DNA from: an uncultured Clostridia bacterium
Lineage (GTDB): Bacteria; Bacillota; Clostridia; Oscillospirales; Acutalibacteraceae
Direction: 5' to 3'
Assembly: GCA_947598155.1 (NCBI GenBank)
Contig: CANQFC010000005.1
Coordinates: forward strand, 145,115-209,114
Length of the DNA: 64,000 bases
This document shows, piece after piece, positions 16,443 to 26,377 of this stretch. Made by a program: the position numbers and the translations under genes. The notes under the pieces were generated by a model. That model searched no databases, was not told the origin of the DNA, and worked only from the letters and a program-made list of their open reading frames with translations. The first letter of the stretch is position 1. Each line of letters opens with the position of its first letter.

Positions 16443-18932
16443 TCATTCAATAATCTGCTTGCAAAGAGCCTTGAGCGAATCCTCACGGAGCTTTTTGGAG
16501 TATTTTGTATCGCTTATTACCCAATCCCATTCAAACCTGAACCAGTCAATCGGCTTTGGCTTTTTGCCGTCCATTTCGTCTTTCACGAAATCTATGAATT
16601 TCTCCCAGCGCGCCTTGTAAAATCCGCCGACAAGGTCGCCCCATTGGCGGTTGGAATAATCGTGGAGTCCGCCGTCGTTCGCGGCAGGGCGCGAATACCA
16701 AGTTGTGATAAGCGCTTTGGCGTTTATAAGGTACAGCTCTTTTGTAAAATCGTCAAGCTTGTTGGCGTAATTTTCGGCTTTGCTTAAATATTCGCCCAAA
16801 GTAAAATCTTTGTGATTAAGCAAAACCTTATCAAGCATATCCGCAAGCGATAAAAGCTTTTTGCCGTTTTCAAGGAACGCAAAATAATCCTTTGATTTAT
16901 ATTCGCTCTCCATTTTGAGAACAACGCCGTAAATTTTGTTTGAAAGAACTTGCCGCAAAAGGTTTACCGCGTCGTAAACATAGCAGTCGTTGCCCTTGAA
17001 TTTGTCGTAATCGGCGAGGAACAGCTTTGCCGCCTCTTCAAATTCCTTGACGTTATAGCCGAATTTGGTGTTGCCCCAGCTTGAAACCTTGTCGTATCTT
17101 CCCTCAGGTCTACCGCAAAGAAGATTTTCGGGAGCGCCCTCGCCCAGATTATAGTACTTGTCCGAAAGCGCAGTTTTGAGCTGAATTTCAAGTGATTTTT
17201 CTATATTTTCATTTTTGGCGCCGTAACGCCTTTTTGCGAAATCGTTTATAAAGGCTTTTACGTCTTTAATATCCTCCCATACGGTTGAAAAGAACAGGTC
17301 AATAACAATGGGATCGGAGGTGTTGCTTTCGGCGGTGAGAGCAATTCCCTTGAAATTTGAATTTTTTGAGGATTCGCGGATTTTTTGAGCGAGAACATCA
17401 ATGTTTCCGTGAATGCCCATTCTCCCTCCGAAGGAGTTGAGCATACCGTAAAGATAATTGAACTTTGAAAGCGGAGCGTTTCTGCCCTCGCTCTTAGGTC
17501 TTGATTCGGCAAAAAGGTCGAGCATTAAAATGTGTTCGTCACGGAACGGCTTTGAATATTTGATGAAAGATTTTGTCGGATTTTCGCCCCAGCCCTGCAT
17601 AATGACAACCGCGTCGCTCTTGAATTTTGTAAGCGTTCCGACAAAGTTCATATAAACGTCTTTTTCATTTGAGCCGCTCAGCGTGCCGCCCTCGTGGCAG
17701 ATGTCGCCGGCAAAATATTTTGTAATATCGCCGAACACCTCTTTTTGGCATTCGTAAAAGAGCGAGGCGTACTTAACGTAGCTTACGGACGACGGGTCTA
17801 TCATCAGAGGACGGGGAAGACCGTTCCAAAGCCCTTGCTCAATAGTGGGAATATCGCCCGCTTTTTTTGTAATGTCCCGCGGAACCATTCCGTTGTACGC
17901 CTGAAGAACAACATTCATTCCGAGGATTTGCATTCTGCGGTGGTTTTTGCGCGCCAGCTCGCACGATTCATAAAAGAAATTGTCGTGGAGCGGCCCGCCG
18001 ACGCCCGAAATATTCGCCATATAGCACCAAGCAAAATATGACGGACCGGTAAGGAAATTTTTTATCTCGCGAAGACGGTATCCTATTTTAGTTAAAAATC
18101 TTCTGTAAACCTCTTCCATACCTGTAATGTCGAGCACCATATTGACGCCGTTCATTGCAAGGAAGTCGAGTTCTTTCTGCCAATCGTCCTCGTTCCAGAA
18201 TGACATTGAATATGAGTGAGCGCAGTAGTTGTAGGCATAACGGTGGGTAAACGATGTATGGCGTTCAATTTTCCCGTTGACCTGCGGCAGCTTTTGCGGC
18301 AGTTCAATTCTTTTACCGTATCTTGATATATGGCAGCCGCACACCTCTTTAAGATAGCAGTTAAACGCGCTCGCAAGCCCGACTCCCGAATTTGAAATAA
18401 GGCGGACGGTACCTCTGAGGGATTCAACGATGTAGTAATCCGTTTTAAGCCGCCTGTCAAGGCGAAGTTCAAATCCGTCAACGTAATTTTCGCCTATCGC
18501 ACGCGCGATAATGCCTTTAACATCGCCGATTATATCGTCATCGGTAACCGGCTTGTCGTAAACACTGCCCTCAAAAGCCTCGGGCTCTTTAAACTCAGCT
18601 TTTTTCGGCGGAAAAGCACAGCTTTCGCCCAAAACCTCAATGTTGTTTATCGTTACGTTCTTTCCTGACGAATATTTAATAAAAATTCTGATATACCTCG
18701 CAATACGGCCTCCGTCACTAAACTTATAAAAGTTTACTCCGTCAAGACTTCCGAATATTTCAAAAACGGTTTCCTCGCCGTTCGGAAAAACGGGAATAAC
18801 GTCCTGAACGCTTTTCGGAGCATTAAAAGAAAGGTCGATAAACGCCGGGTAAGTGACGGCGGAAAACATCGGATTTGCGCTTTTATTCGCTTTACCGCTT
18901 GCGTTGAGAATTTCATAACTTAACAGTTCCAT
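16443..18932 (-). CDS. Alpha-N-acetylglucosaminidase (GH89) with N-terminal F5/8C-like domain
   Basis: 829 residues from the chosen start. Residues about 1-100 look like a discoidin (F5/8 type C) module. The NAGLU core follows, with GVNMVLDITGMEEVYRRF, the FAWCYMANISGVGGPL segment that corresponds to FLAW.RMGNIHGWGGPL in the family, and MQILGMNVVLQAYNGMVP. GH89 enzymes remove terminal alpha-linked GlcNAc from glycans such as mucin O-glycans. No signal peptide is visible, so it is probably cytoplasmic. The start is the ATG at 18932, preceded by CAGGTG; a GTG at 18986 in the same frame has no ribosome site. Confidence 0.88.
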   Translation of the reverse strand: MELLSYEILNASGKANKSANPMFSAVTYPAFIDLSFNAPKSVQDVIPVFPNGEETVFEIFGSLDGVNFYKFSDGGRIARYIRIFIKYSSGKNVTINNIEVLGESCAFPPKKAEFKEPEAFEGSVYDKPVTDDDIIGDVKGIIARAIGENYVDGFELRLDRRLKTDYYIVESLRGTVRLISNSGVGLASAFNCYLKEVCGCHISRYGKRIELPQKLPQVNGKIERHTSFTHRYAYNYCAHSYSMSFWNEDDWQKELDFLAMNGVNMVLDITGMEEVYRRFLTKIGYRLREIKNFLTGPSYFAWCYMANISGVGGPLHDNFFYESCELARKNHRRMQILGMNVVLQAYNGMVPRDITKKAGDIPTIEQGLWNGLPRPLMIDPSSVSYVKYASLFYECQKEVFGDITKYFAGDICHEGGTLSGSNEKDVYMNFVGTLTKFKSDAVVIMQGWGENPTKSFIKYSKPFRDEHILMLDLFAESRPKSEGRNAPLSKFNYLYGMLNSFGGRMGIHGNIDVLAQKIRESSKNSNFKGIALTAESNTSDPIVIDLFFSTVWEDIKDVKAFINDFAKRRYGAKNENIEKSLEIQLKTALSDKYYNLGEGAPENLLCGRPEGRYDKVSSWGNTKFGYNVKEFEEAAKLFLADYDKFKGNDCYVYDAVNLLRQVLSNKIYGVVLKMESEYKSKDYFAFLENGKKLLSLADMLDKVLLNHKDFTLGEYLSKAENYANKLDDFTKELYLINAKALITTWYSRPAANDGGLHDYSNRQWGDLVGGFYKARWEKFIDFVKDEMDGKKPKPIDWFRFEWDWVISDTKYSKKLREDSLKALCKQIIE

Positions 18933-19066
18933 AGTAAACACCTGCGAAAATCTATTTGTTTTAAAAAATATATCATAATTTTTCACAAAAGTCTATGAAA
19001 GAATGTATGTTTTTTCAAATTTTCAGACAATTATGTAATATTTGGCGGCAAAGTGCAAAAAATCTA

Positions 19067-19095
19067 TTGAAATAATTAGAAAATTTTGTTATAAT
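19067..19095 (+). promoter_or_regulatory. Consensus promoter for ppdK
   Basis: TTGAAA, 17 bases, TATAAT. A leader of about 70 bases then runs to a GGAGG ribosome site. Confidence 0.75.
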
Positions 19096-19168
19096 TCAAA
19101 AGGTTAACTATGTCAGTTAATTTTTGGCATAACCAAAAAACTGCAAAAAATATTTGGAGGTATAAAAA

Positions 19169-21808
19169 ATGGCAAACAAATGGGTCTATATGTTTAGCGA
19201 AGGCGACATGACCATGCGTAACCTTCTCGGCGGTAAGGGCGCTAACCTTGCTGAGATGACTGCTATCGGTCTTCCCGTGCCGCAGGGTTTCACAATCACT
19301 ACGGAAGCCTGCACACAGTATTATGAGGACGGCAGGCAGATTAACGACGAAATTATGGCTCAGGCTATGGAAGGCGTTAAGAAGATGGAGGAGATCAACG
19401 GCAAAAAGTTCGGCGATCTTAAAAACCCGCTTCTTGTATCCGTTCGTTCAGGCGCCCGCGCTTCAATGCCCGGTATGATGGACACAATTCTTAACCTCGG
19501 CCTTAACGATGAGGTTGTTGCGGCTATGATAGCAGGCAACCCCGATCCTAAATTTGAGAGATTCGTTTATGACTCTTACAGAAGATTTATCCAGATGTTC
19601 TCCGACGTTGTTATGGAAGTCGGCAAGAAGTATTTTGAACAGCTTATCGACGAGATGAAGGAGAAAAAGGGCGTTAAGTATGATATAGAGCTTACCGCCG
19701 CTGACCTTAAAGAGCTTGCAGAGCAGTTCAAGGCCGAGTATAAGAACCAGCTTGGCGAGGACTTCCCGTCGGATCCCGTTGTTCAGTTAAAGCTTGCTAT
19801 TGAGGCTGTTTTCCGCTCATGGGACAATCCGCGTGCAAATGTTTATCGCCGCGACAACGACATTCCTTATTCATGGGGCACAGCCGTAAATGTAATGCCC
19901 ATGGTATTCGGCAACCTTAATGACGAATCGGGCACAGGCGTTGCCTTTACACGTGATCCCGCTACCGGCGAAAACAAGCTTATGGGCGAGTTCCTTATCA
20001 ACGCGCAGGGCGAAGACGTTGTTGCAGGCGTTCGCACTCCCATGCCCATAGCTCAGATGGAAAAAGAATTCCCCGAGGCATACGCAGAATTTATTAAAGT
20101 ATGCGACATACTTGAAAACCACTATCACGATATGCAGGATATGGAGTTTACCGTTGAAAACAGAAAGCTTTATATGCTTCAGTGCCGTAACGGTAAGAGA
20201 ACAGCTCAGGCCGCTCTTAAAATCGCCTGCGACCTTGTTGACGAAGGCCACAAGACAGAGGCTGAGGCTGTTGCGATGATTGACCCCAGAAACCTTGACA
20301 CACTTCTTCACCCGCAGTTTGACGCAAAAGCTCTGAAGGCCGCCACTCCTATGGGCAAGGGCCTCGGCGCTTCTCCCGGAGCCGCCTGCGGCAAGATAGT
20401 ATTTACTGCCGACGATGCAGAAGCTTGGCACGCTAAGGGTGAAAAGGTAGTTCTTGTACGTCTTGAAACATCTCCTGAAGATATTACAGGTATGAAAGTA
20501 TCTCAGGGTATCCTCACGGTTCGCGGCGGTATGACGTCGCACGCGGCGGTTGTTGCCCGCGGTATGGGCACTTGCTGTGTATCGGGCTGCGGTGATATTA
20601 TTATGGACGAAGAAAACAAGAAGTTCACACTTGCAGGTAAAGTATTTAAAGAGGGCGACTACATCTCAATCGACGGTTCAACAGGTAACATTTATGACGG
20701 CATTATTCCGACTGTTGACGCTCAGATAGCAGGCGAATTCGGCAGAATTATGGCTTGGGCAGACAAATACAGAAAGCTCAAGGTTCGCACAAATGCGGAC
20801 ACTCCCGCGGACGCTAAGAAGGCAAGAGAGCTCGGCGCAGAGGGCATCGGCCTTTGCCGTACAGAGCATATGTTCTTTGAGGCCGACAGAATTGCGGCTT
20901 TCCGTGAAATGATTTGCTCCGATACAGTTGAGGAGAGAGAAGCCGCTCTTGATAAGATTCTTCCTTATCAGCAGTCAGACTTTGAAAAACTCTATGAAGC
21001 TCTTGAGGGTTGCCCCGTTACTATCAGATTCCTTGACCCGCCTCTTCACGAATTTGTTCCCACAGAGGAGGCAGACATCAAGAAACTTGCCGACGCGCAG
21101 GGCAAATCCGTTGAGGATATAAAGGCTATCATCGCTTCTCTTCACGAGTTTAACCCGATGATGGGCCACCGCGGACTCCGTCTTGCGGTAACTTATCCCG
21201 AAATCGCAAAGATGCAGACAAAGGCTGTTATCCGTGCGGCTATCAATGTTCAGAAGGCGCATCCCGATTGGACAGTTTGCCCTGAAATTATGATTCCGCT
21301 CTCATGCGATACAAAAGAATTGAAATATGTTAAGGATATAGTTGTTGCAACAGCCGACGCGGAAATTGCGGCGGCAGGCTCTTCAATGAAGTACGAAGTA
21401 GGTACAATGATTGAAATCCCGAGAGCGGCTCTTACAGCGGGCGACATAGCAACACAGGCAGAGTTCTTCTGTTTCGGTACTAACGACCTTACCCAGATGA
21501 CATTCGGCTTCAGCCGTGATGACGCAGGTAAGTTCCTTAACGCTTACTATGACAAGAAGATATTTGAAAACGACCCGTTTGCTAAGCTCGACCAGACAGG
21601 CGTCGGCCAGCTTATGGAAATGGCTGTCAAGAACGGCAAGGCAACTCGTCCCACACTCCACTGCGGCATCTGCGGCGAGCACGGCGGCGACCCCTCATCG
21701 GTTGAGTTCTGCCATAAGATTGGCCTTGATTATGTTTCATGCTCACCGTTCCGTGTTCCGATTGCACGCCTTGCAGCGGCGCAGGCAGCTATCGCCGAGA
21801 TGAAATAA
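19169..21808 (+). CDS. ppdK: Pyruvate, phosphate dikinase
   Basis: 879 residues, standard length. The N-terminal nucleotide-binding domain begins with LLGGKGANLAEM and VRSGARASMPGMMDTILNLG. The swivelling phosphohistidine domain has GGMTSHAAVVARGMG at about residues 450-465. The C-terminal PEP/pyruvate barrel ends with CGICGEHGGDP and the VSCSPFRVPIARLAAAQ helix. The enzyme interconverts PEP + AMP + PPi and pyruvate + ATP + Pi, central to PPi-linked glycolysis in Clostridia. Codon use is strongly biased compared with neighbours, as in highly expressed genes. It has its own promoter and terminator. Confidence 0.98.
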   Translation: MANKWVYMFSEGDMTMRNLLGGKGANLAEMTAIGLPVPQGFTITTEACTQYYEDGRQINDEIMAQAMEGVKKMEEINGKKFGDLKNPLLVSVRSGARASMPGMMDTILNLGLNDEVVAAMIAGNPDPKFERFVYDSYRRFIQMFSDVVMEVGKKYFEQLIDEMKEKKGVKYDIELTAADLKELAEQFKAEYKNQLGEDFPSDPVVQLKLAIEAVFRSWDNPRANVYRRDNDIPYSWGTAVNVMPMVFGNLNDESGTGVAFTRDPATGENKLMGEFLINAQGEDVVAGVRTPMPIAQMEKEFPEAYAEFIKVCDILENHYHDMQDMEFTVENRKLYMLQCRNGKRTAQAALKIACDLVDEGHKTEAEAVAMIDPRNLDTLLHPQFDAKALKAATPMGKGLGASPGAACGKIVFTADDAEAWHAKGEKVVLVRLETSPEDITGMKVSQGILTVRGGMTSHAAVVARGMGTCCVSGCGDIIMDEENKKFTLAGKVFKEGDYISIDGSTGNIYDGIIPTVDAQIAGEFGRIMAWADKYRKLKVRTNADTPADAKKARELGAEGIGLCRTEHMFFEADRIAAFREMICSDTVEEREAALDKILPYQQSDFEKLYEALEGCPVTIRFLDPPLHEFVPTEEADIKKLADAQGKSVEDIKAIIASLHEFNPMMGHRGLRLAVTYPEIAKMQTKAVIRAAINVQKAHPDWTVCPEIMIPLSCDTKELKYVKDIVVATADAEIAAAGSSMKYEVGTMIEIPRAALTAGDIATQAEFFCFGTNDLTQMTFGFSRDDAGKFLNAYYDKKIFENDPFAKLDQTGVGQLMEMAVKNGKATRPTLHCGICGEHGGDPSSVEFCHKIGLDYVSCSPFRVPIARLAAAQAAIAEMK

Positions 21809-21865
21809 GCATACGGCTTTTGTTAATGGAGTCGGTTTTTAAACAATAGGCAACACAAAAAAATA

Positions 21866-21903
21866 AAGACCTTGCAGATGAATTTCTGCAAGGTCTTTTT
21901 TTC
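21866..21903 (+). terminator. Terminator after ppdK
   Basis: AAAGACCTTGCAGA, loop, TTCTGCAAGGTCTTTTTTT. Confidence 0.92.
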
Positions 21904-21972
21904 GCCTAAAATCTTGTAAATACAGGCAAAATTACAATCAAACTGTATTTTACTGTCATCTCCACTGTACGA

Positions 21973-22044
21973 AATTCAATAAGGGCTTGCCCCGAATGTA
22001 TGAATGACGTTTGCCGCGGAACAGCTTTTGATTTTGGGCAAAGC
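21973..22044 (-). repeat. Partial copy of the dispersed repeat, minus orientation
   Basis: On the minus strand the tail reads GGGGCAAGCCCTTATTGAATT (21973-21993). Upstream of it is GCTGTTCCGCGGC, which resembles the third stem of the 33.5-kb copy. It sits after the radical SAM gene's hairpin. Confidence 0.6.
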
Positions 22045-22080
22045 AAAGGGAGAGAACTTCCTTGAGAAGTCTCTCCCTTG
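22045..22080 (-). terminator. Long hairpin after the radical SAM gene
   Basis: AAGGGAGAGAACTTC, loop CTTGA, GAAGTCTCTCCCTT, a nearly perfect 15-bp stem. The T-run on the minus side is weak, so termination is likely but not certain. Confidence 0.6.
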
Positions 22081-22095
22081 CAGAGCGGTTTTTAT

Positions 22096-23550
22096 TTATT
22101 GCTTGTGAACGGCGTTTTCGGAGCGGGCGACGCGTGCAAATTCTTCTTTACCCTCGGGAGTGTCGCGGTAATACTGAGTGTGCGTATCCCTGTGAGTTGT
22201 TGAGTTCCAAATCTCTTCGGCTTTGGGCGCCCAGGCCGCCGCATATCGGTCGCACTTTGAGCAAAGCTCGTCGGCAGATTCGGAAATTATTAAATCAGTG
22301 GATTTTGCGCCCGACTGCGAAACCATTTTTCGGAGTAAATCGGGGTTTTCAAGCATTGGGCAGGGGCGCAGGTGATTGTCATTAAACGGTTGATTTTTAT
22401 AGTATGCTTTAAACAGCGGAGAGCGCAGAGCCTCCAAAAGAGTGTGCGTGCGGATGTTTGCGTCGGAGTAGTGGATGAAAACGCACGGCTCAATATCACC
22501 TGCTGAATTGATGTGAAAGTAGTTGCGCCCGCCTGCAATACAGCCTCCGACATATTCGGCGTCGTTCTGGAAATCCATTACAAAAATAGGATTACCCGTT
22601 TTGCTGTTTCGCGTTTCACGGAGCCATTTATACATTCTCTCACGCTGGTCGGGAGTGGGAATAAGAAGAGGGTCGGCGCCGTGGCCTACGGGCATATAGT
22701 TAAAATACAGAGCATACTTGGCGCCCTCGTCAATGAGCATTTTCATAAACGCCCCGTCGGTAACAGCTTCAATATTTTTGCTCGTATAGCATATTGATAC
22801 GCCGAAAAGGCACTTATTTTCTTTAAGCAGTTTCATAGCGTTCATAGTTGTTTTATAAGCTCCGTCGCCTCTGCGCCAGTCATTTGTCTCCTCACTGCCT
22901 TCAATGCTAAGCGCTAAAGAGATGTTGCCGGCTTCTTTCATATCGTCACAGAATTTTTGGTCGATAAGAGTGGCGTTCGTGTAGATAACAAATACACAGT
23001 CCTTATTGTTTTTGGCAAGCTCAACAACGTCTTTTTTTCGTACAAGCGGCTCGCCGCCTGTAAGCATATAAAAATGAGTGCCCAATTCTTTGCCCTGCGA
23101 GACGATTGACTGCATTTCCTCATTTGTGAGGTTGTGCTTATGGCCGTATTCTGCCGCCCAGCACCCTTTGCATTTAAGGTTGCAGGCGCTTGTCGGGTCA
23201 AAAAGGATAATAAAGGGTATATTGCACTTGTATTTTTCCCGATTTGAGCGGACTGCCTTTGTGCCGTAAAGGCCGGCGTCAACGCCGAAGGATATGAGCA
23301 TCTGTTTGAAAACGCCTCTGTCAATATCCTTTATTAAGCTCAAGGCATACTGCGTCCAAATATTTTCGGAGTCTTTAGCCGCTTCCTGAAATTTCTTAAA
23401 ATTTTCGGGTGGGAAAATTTTGTTGAAGATAGGCTCAATTTTATACGACAGCTTAACAAGGTTGCCCTGCGGATCCTTATCAATGTATTTGAGCATTTTG
23501 TCAAGTAAAAGTTCAATGCTCTTTTTCTGAATGTTGTAAGTAATTTTCAT
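22096..23550 (-). CDS. Radical SAM protein with C-terminal SPASM-like Cys cluster
   Basis: 484 residues. The radical SAM cluster motif CNLKCKGCW begins near residue 123, followed by MLTGGEPLVRKKD. The C-terminal part has several spaced Cys (GGCIAGGRNYFHINSAGDIEPC, LRPCPML, ADELCSKC), consistent with auxiliary iron-sulphur clusters. An N-terminal helical region of about 110 residues precedes the barrel. Such proteins modify peptides or enzymes, but no precursor peptide or partner gene is adjacent and the substrate is unknown. Single gene on the minus strand. Confidence 0.88.
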   Translation of the reverse strand: MKITYNIQKKSIELLLDKMLKYIDKDPQGNLVKLSYKIEPIFNKIFPPENFKKFQEAAKDSENIWTQYALSLIKDIDRGVFKQMLISFGVDAGLYGTKAVRSNREKYKCNIPFIILFDPTSACNLKCKGCWAAEYGHKHNLTNEEMQSIVSQGKELGTHFYMLTGGEPLVRKKDVVELAKNNKDCVFVIYTNATLIDQKFCDDMKEAGNISLALSIEGSEETNDWRRGDGAYKTTMNAMKLLKENKCLFGVSICYTSKNIEAVTDGAFMKMLIDEGAKYALYFNYMPVGHGADPLLIPTPDQRERMYKWLRETRNSKTGNPIFVMDFQNDAEYVGGCIAGGRNYFHINSAGDIEPCVFIHYSDANIRTHTLLEALRSPLFKAYYKNQPFNDNHLRPCPMLENPDLLRKMVSQSGAKSTDLIISESADELCSKCDRYAAAWAPKAEEIWNSTTHRDTHTQYYRDTPEGKEEFARVARSENAVHKQ

Positions 23551-23567
23551 ATTCTCACCTATATAAT

Positions 23568-23590
23568 AACGGGGTAAGCCCTTATTAAAA
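23568..23590 (+). repeat. Tail fragment of the dispersed repeat
   Basis: ACGGGGTAAGCCCTTATTAA lies just upstream of the radical SAM gene and matches the repeat tail with two or three changes. Confidence 0.4.
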
Positions 23591-23808
23591 ATGCTATCTA
23601 ATTATTTTAGAAGAAATTGCCGTTAAAGTCAACAATATTTTAGACCTTTTAATGAATTTTAATACATAATTTTGATTATTTTCATATACACAGGAAAAAA
23701 TAATATCTGAAAAAGTCAAAAATACAGTAGAAAAATATGACAGCATATGGTAAAATAATTCCAAATAATTATTTTAAAGGCAATTTATTTTTCTCAAGGT
23801 GAAAAAGG

Positions 23809-25089
23809 ATGAGTAATATAAAATACGAAAAAACAGCGGACGGTGTAAGACTTCTCTGCGTAAATACGGGCAAATTCAAGACAAATTTTATAAATATTGA
23901 CCTGTTTGTCCCTCTCGGCGAATACTTGCCCGCGCAGTATGTTTTAAGCACTCTTTTAGCGCATACGTCACGTGATTATCCGACGTTTAAAAGCTTTAAT
24001 TCAAAGCTTGAAAGCCTTTACGGCGCCTCATTTGAATCAGCCATAGAAAATTACGGCGACAATGTGCGTTTGTCATTTTCCTTGGAGCTTCCCGATGACA
24101 GATTTGCGCTTTACGGCGAAACGTTTTCGGAGCAGGCGGTGGATTTTCTTACGGATATTCTCCTGCGCCCGCTTTGCGATGGCGAAAAATTTGACGAAAA
24201 CGTCTCAAAACGCGAAATCCGTTTCACTTTAGAGGATTTGGAAGCCAAGAAAAACGATAAAAGAGCGTATGCGCTCTCGCGGCTTAAACAGCTTATGTGC
24301 AGCGGCGAAAAATACGGAATTGACAGCGAGCGGCTCGAAAACGAGGTCAAGGCTCTTACCCCCGAAAAGCTTTTCGAGGCATATAAAAATCTTTTGAGCA
24401 CCGCGCAAATCGCGGTTACGGCGTGCGGAACACTGAGCGAAAAAATGCTTCGTGAAAAAATGACGGCGTTTGCGGAAAAAATTGAAAACAGGAACGCTTT
24501 GGAATTAACATCGCAGTTCGTTACAAAAGCGGATGAAATCCGATATTTCGACGAAACTATGAAAATGATGAATCAGGCAAAACTCGTAATAGGGTTCCGA
24601 AGCGGAATGAAAAACAATACGGACAATTATTACGCTTACAGAATAATGACCGATATTTTCGGCGGAGGGCCATATTCGCGCCTATTTACCAATGTTCGTG
24701 AAAAAATGAGCCTGTGCTATTATTGCAGTGCAAGGCTTGTAAGGCAAAAGGGTATAATATTTGTTCAAAGCGGTATTGAAAAGGAAAATTATAAAAAGGC
24801 TGTTGACGAAATTTTCAATCAGCTTAATATTATAAAAAACGGCGACTTTACGGACGAGGAGCTTGAGGCGTCAAAAAGAGCGCTTGCGGACGCTTACCGC
24901 GGAGTGGAGGACAGCCCTATGGGCGTTTGCTCATATTTTGCGTCGCAGTGCTTTGCCGAAAACGCGGTCAGCGGAGAGGAAGAGGCGCAAGCATTTTTGC
25001 GTGTTACAAGAGATGATGTTATAAATTGCGCGCGGAAGGTTACGGCAGACAGCGTTTATCTTCTCAGCGGGGAGGAAAACGATGAATAA
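23809..25089 (+). CDS. ymfF: M16-type peptidase homologue, YmfF-like (catalytically inactive)
   Basis: 426 residues with the two-domain M16 fold, but no HxxEH zinc motif where one is expected near residue 45, so it should not be proteolytic alone. The C-terminal half keeps the GGGPYSRLFTNVREKMSLCYYC segment. In Bacillus this gene pairs with ymfH, and both are linked to EF-P modification. M16 heterodimers typically join one active and one inactive subunit, and here the next gene supplies the active motif. Its stop overlaps the next start (ATGA-type, 8 bases). Confidence 0.87.
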   Translation: MSNIKYEKTADGVRLLCVNTGKFKTNFINIDLFVPLGEYLPAQYVLSTLLAHTSRDYPTFKSFNSKLESLYGASFESAIENYGDNVRLSFSLELPDDRFALYGETFSEQAVDFLTDILLRPLCDGEKFDENVSKREIRFTLEDLEAKKNDKRAYALSRLKQLMCSGEKYGIDSERLENEVKALTPEKLFEAYKNLLSTAQIAVTACGTLSEKMLREKMTAFAEKIENRNALELTSQFVTKADEIRYFDETMKMMNQAKLVIGFRSGMKNNTDNYYAYRIMTDIFGGGPYSRLFTNVREKMSLCYYCSARLVRQKGIIFVQSGIEKENYKKAVDEIFNQLNIIKNGDFTDEELEASKRALADAYRGVEDSPMGVCSYFASQCFAENAVSGEEEAQAFLRVTRDDVINCARKVTADSVYLLSGEENDE

Positions 25090-26365
25090 TAATACAGTTA
25101 AAGAGATAAAAAACGAGCTGTTGAACGACAGCTATTATGAGATAGACCATAAATCGGGGCTTAAAATATTTGTATATCCCAAGGAAAATTATTCGTCCGC
25201 TTACGCAATTTTCGGCACGAAATACGGTTCAACGGATAACTGCTTTAAGGTAGGGGAAAATGGGAAATACATTTCCGTTCCCGAGGGCATAGCGCATTTT
25301 TTGGAGCATAAGCTGTTTGAAAGCGAAGAAAGAGGCGCGTTTGAAAGGTACGCCGAAACAGGCGCCTCGGCAAACGCCTACACCTCATTTGACAAAACGT
25401 GTTATCTGTTCTCCTGTACGGGCAATTTTTCGGCGTCGCTTGAAGTTCTGCTTGACTTTGTGACAAGCCCATATTTCACGGTTGAAACCGTTAAAAAAGA
25501 GCAGGGCATTATAGGTCAGGAAATAAAGATGACGAATGATGAGCCCGGGTGGGCGTCGCTGTTTACCCTTTTAAAGGCGATGTACAAAAACCACCCCGTA
25601 AGCATTGATATTGCCGGTACGGTTGACTCTATCGGCGAAATCTCCGCGGAGCTTTTGTATGATTGCTACAACGCTTTTTACAATCTTAACAATATGGCGC
25701 TGGTAGCCGCGGGAAACGTAAATGTTGATGAGGTTTTGGCGGTTGCGGATAAAATCTTAAAATCTGCCGAGGAAAAGAAAATCGAACGGAAATTTGAGGA
25801 AGAACCTTTAGAAGTTGTAAGCAGATACGCCGAAAAGCACCTTGACGTTGCAAGGCCGTTATTCGCGATAGGTTATAAAGAGGACGTCTCCGGCGGCCGC
25901 AGAACATTAAAGCAGTCTACCGAAAGCGAGATAATGCTTGATATTATCGCTGGCAAAACGTCGGCTCTCTACGAAAAAATGTTGGACGCCGGCCTTATCA
26001 ACACGTTGTTCAACGCAGAATATTTTGAGGGCTTAGGGTACGGAGCGCACATTTTCTCCGGAGAGAGTGAAAATCCCGAAGAGGTCAGGCGGTATATAGA
26101 CGAAGAGATTTTGCGATTGCAGACGAACGGAATAGACAAAGATGAATTTGAGCGTATAAAGAAAAAGCATTACGGCAAATTTGTTATGGGCTTTGATGAT
26201 GTAGACGCGGTTGCGAATTACCTTATAAACGATTATTTTAACGGCGACGGGCTTTTTGACGGGCTTAAAGTGCTTGAAAGCATTACTGCGGATGATATAA
26301 ACAGAAGGCTTAGAGAGTCCGTGAATGTAGATAATTCTTCAATGTCCGTAATTAAGGCGGAATGA
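25082..26365 (+). CDS. ymfH: M16-type zinc peptidase, YmfH-like
   Basis: 427 residues. The zinc-binding motif HFLEH is in EGIAHFLEHKLFE near residue 70, and the third ligand Glu is in KKEQGIIGQEIKM about 75 residues later. It should form the active partner of the upstream YmfF-like subunit. Named clostridial and Bacillus relatives are described as EF-P 5-aminopentanol modification-associated proteins; the exact reaction is not known. lgt follows after 12 bases in the same operon. Confidence 0.88.
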   Translation: MNNNTVKEIKNELLNDSYYEIDHKSGLKIFVYPKENYSSAYAIFGTKYGSTDNCFKVGENGKYISVPEGIAHFLEHKLFESEERGAFERYAETGASANAYTSFDKTCYLFSCTGNFSASLEVLLDFVTSPYFTVETVKKEQGIIGQEIKMTNDEPGWASLFTLLKAMYKNHPVSIDIAGTVDSIGEISAELLYDCYNAFYNLNNMALVAAGNVNVDEVLAVADKILKSAEEKKIERKFEEEPLEVVSRYAEKHLDVARPLFAIGYKEDVSGGRRTLKQSTESEIMLDIIAGKTSALYEKMLDAGLINTLFNAEYFEGLGYGAHIFSGESENPEEVRRYIDEEILRLQTNGIDKDEFERIKKKHYGKFVMGFDDVDAVANYLINDYFNGDGLFDGLKVLESITADDINRRLRESVNVDNSSMSVIKAE

Positions 26366-26377
26366 AAGGAGCGAAAA

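Noticed and set aside
19871-20542. 223-codon open frame opposite ppdK
   Set aside because: Antisense to a highly biased, well-identified gene; open only because of its codon bias.
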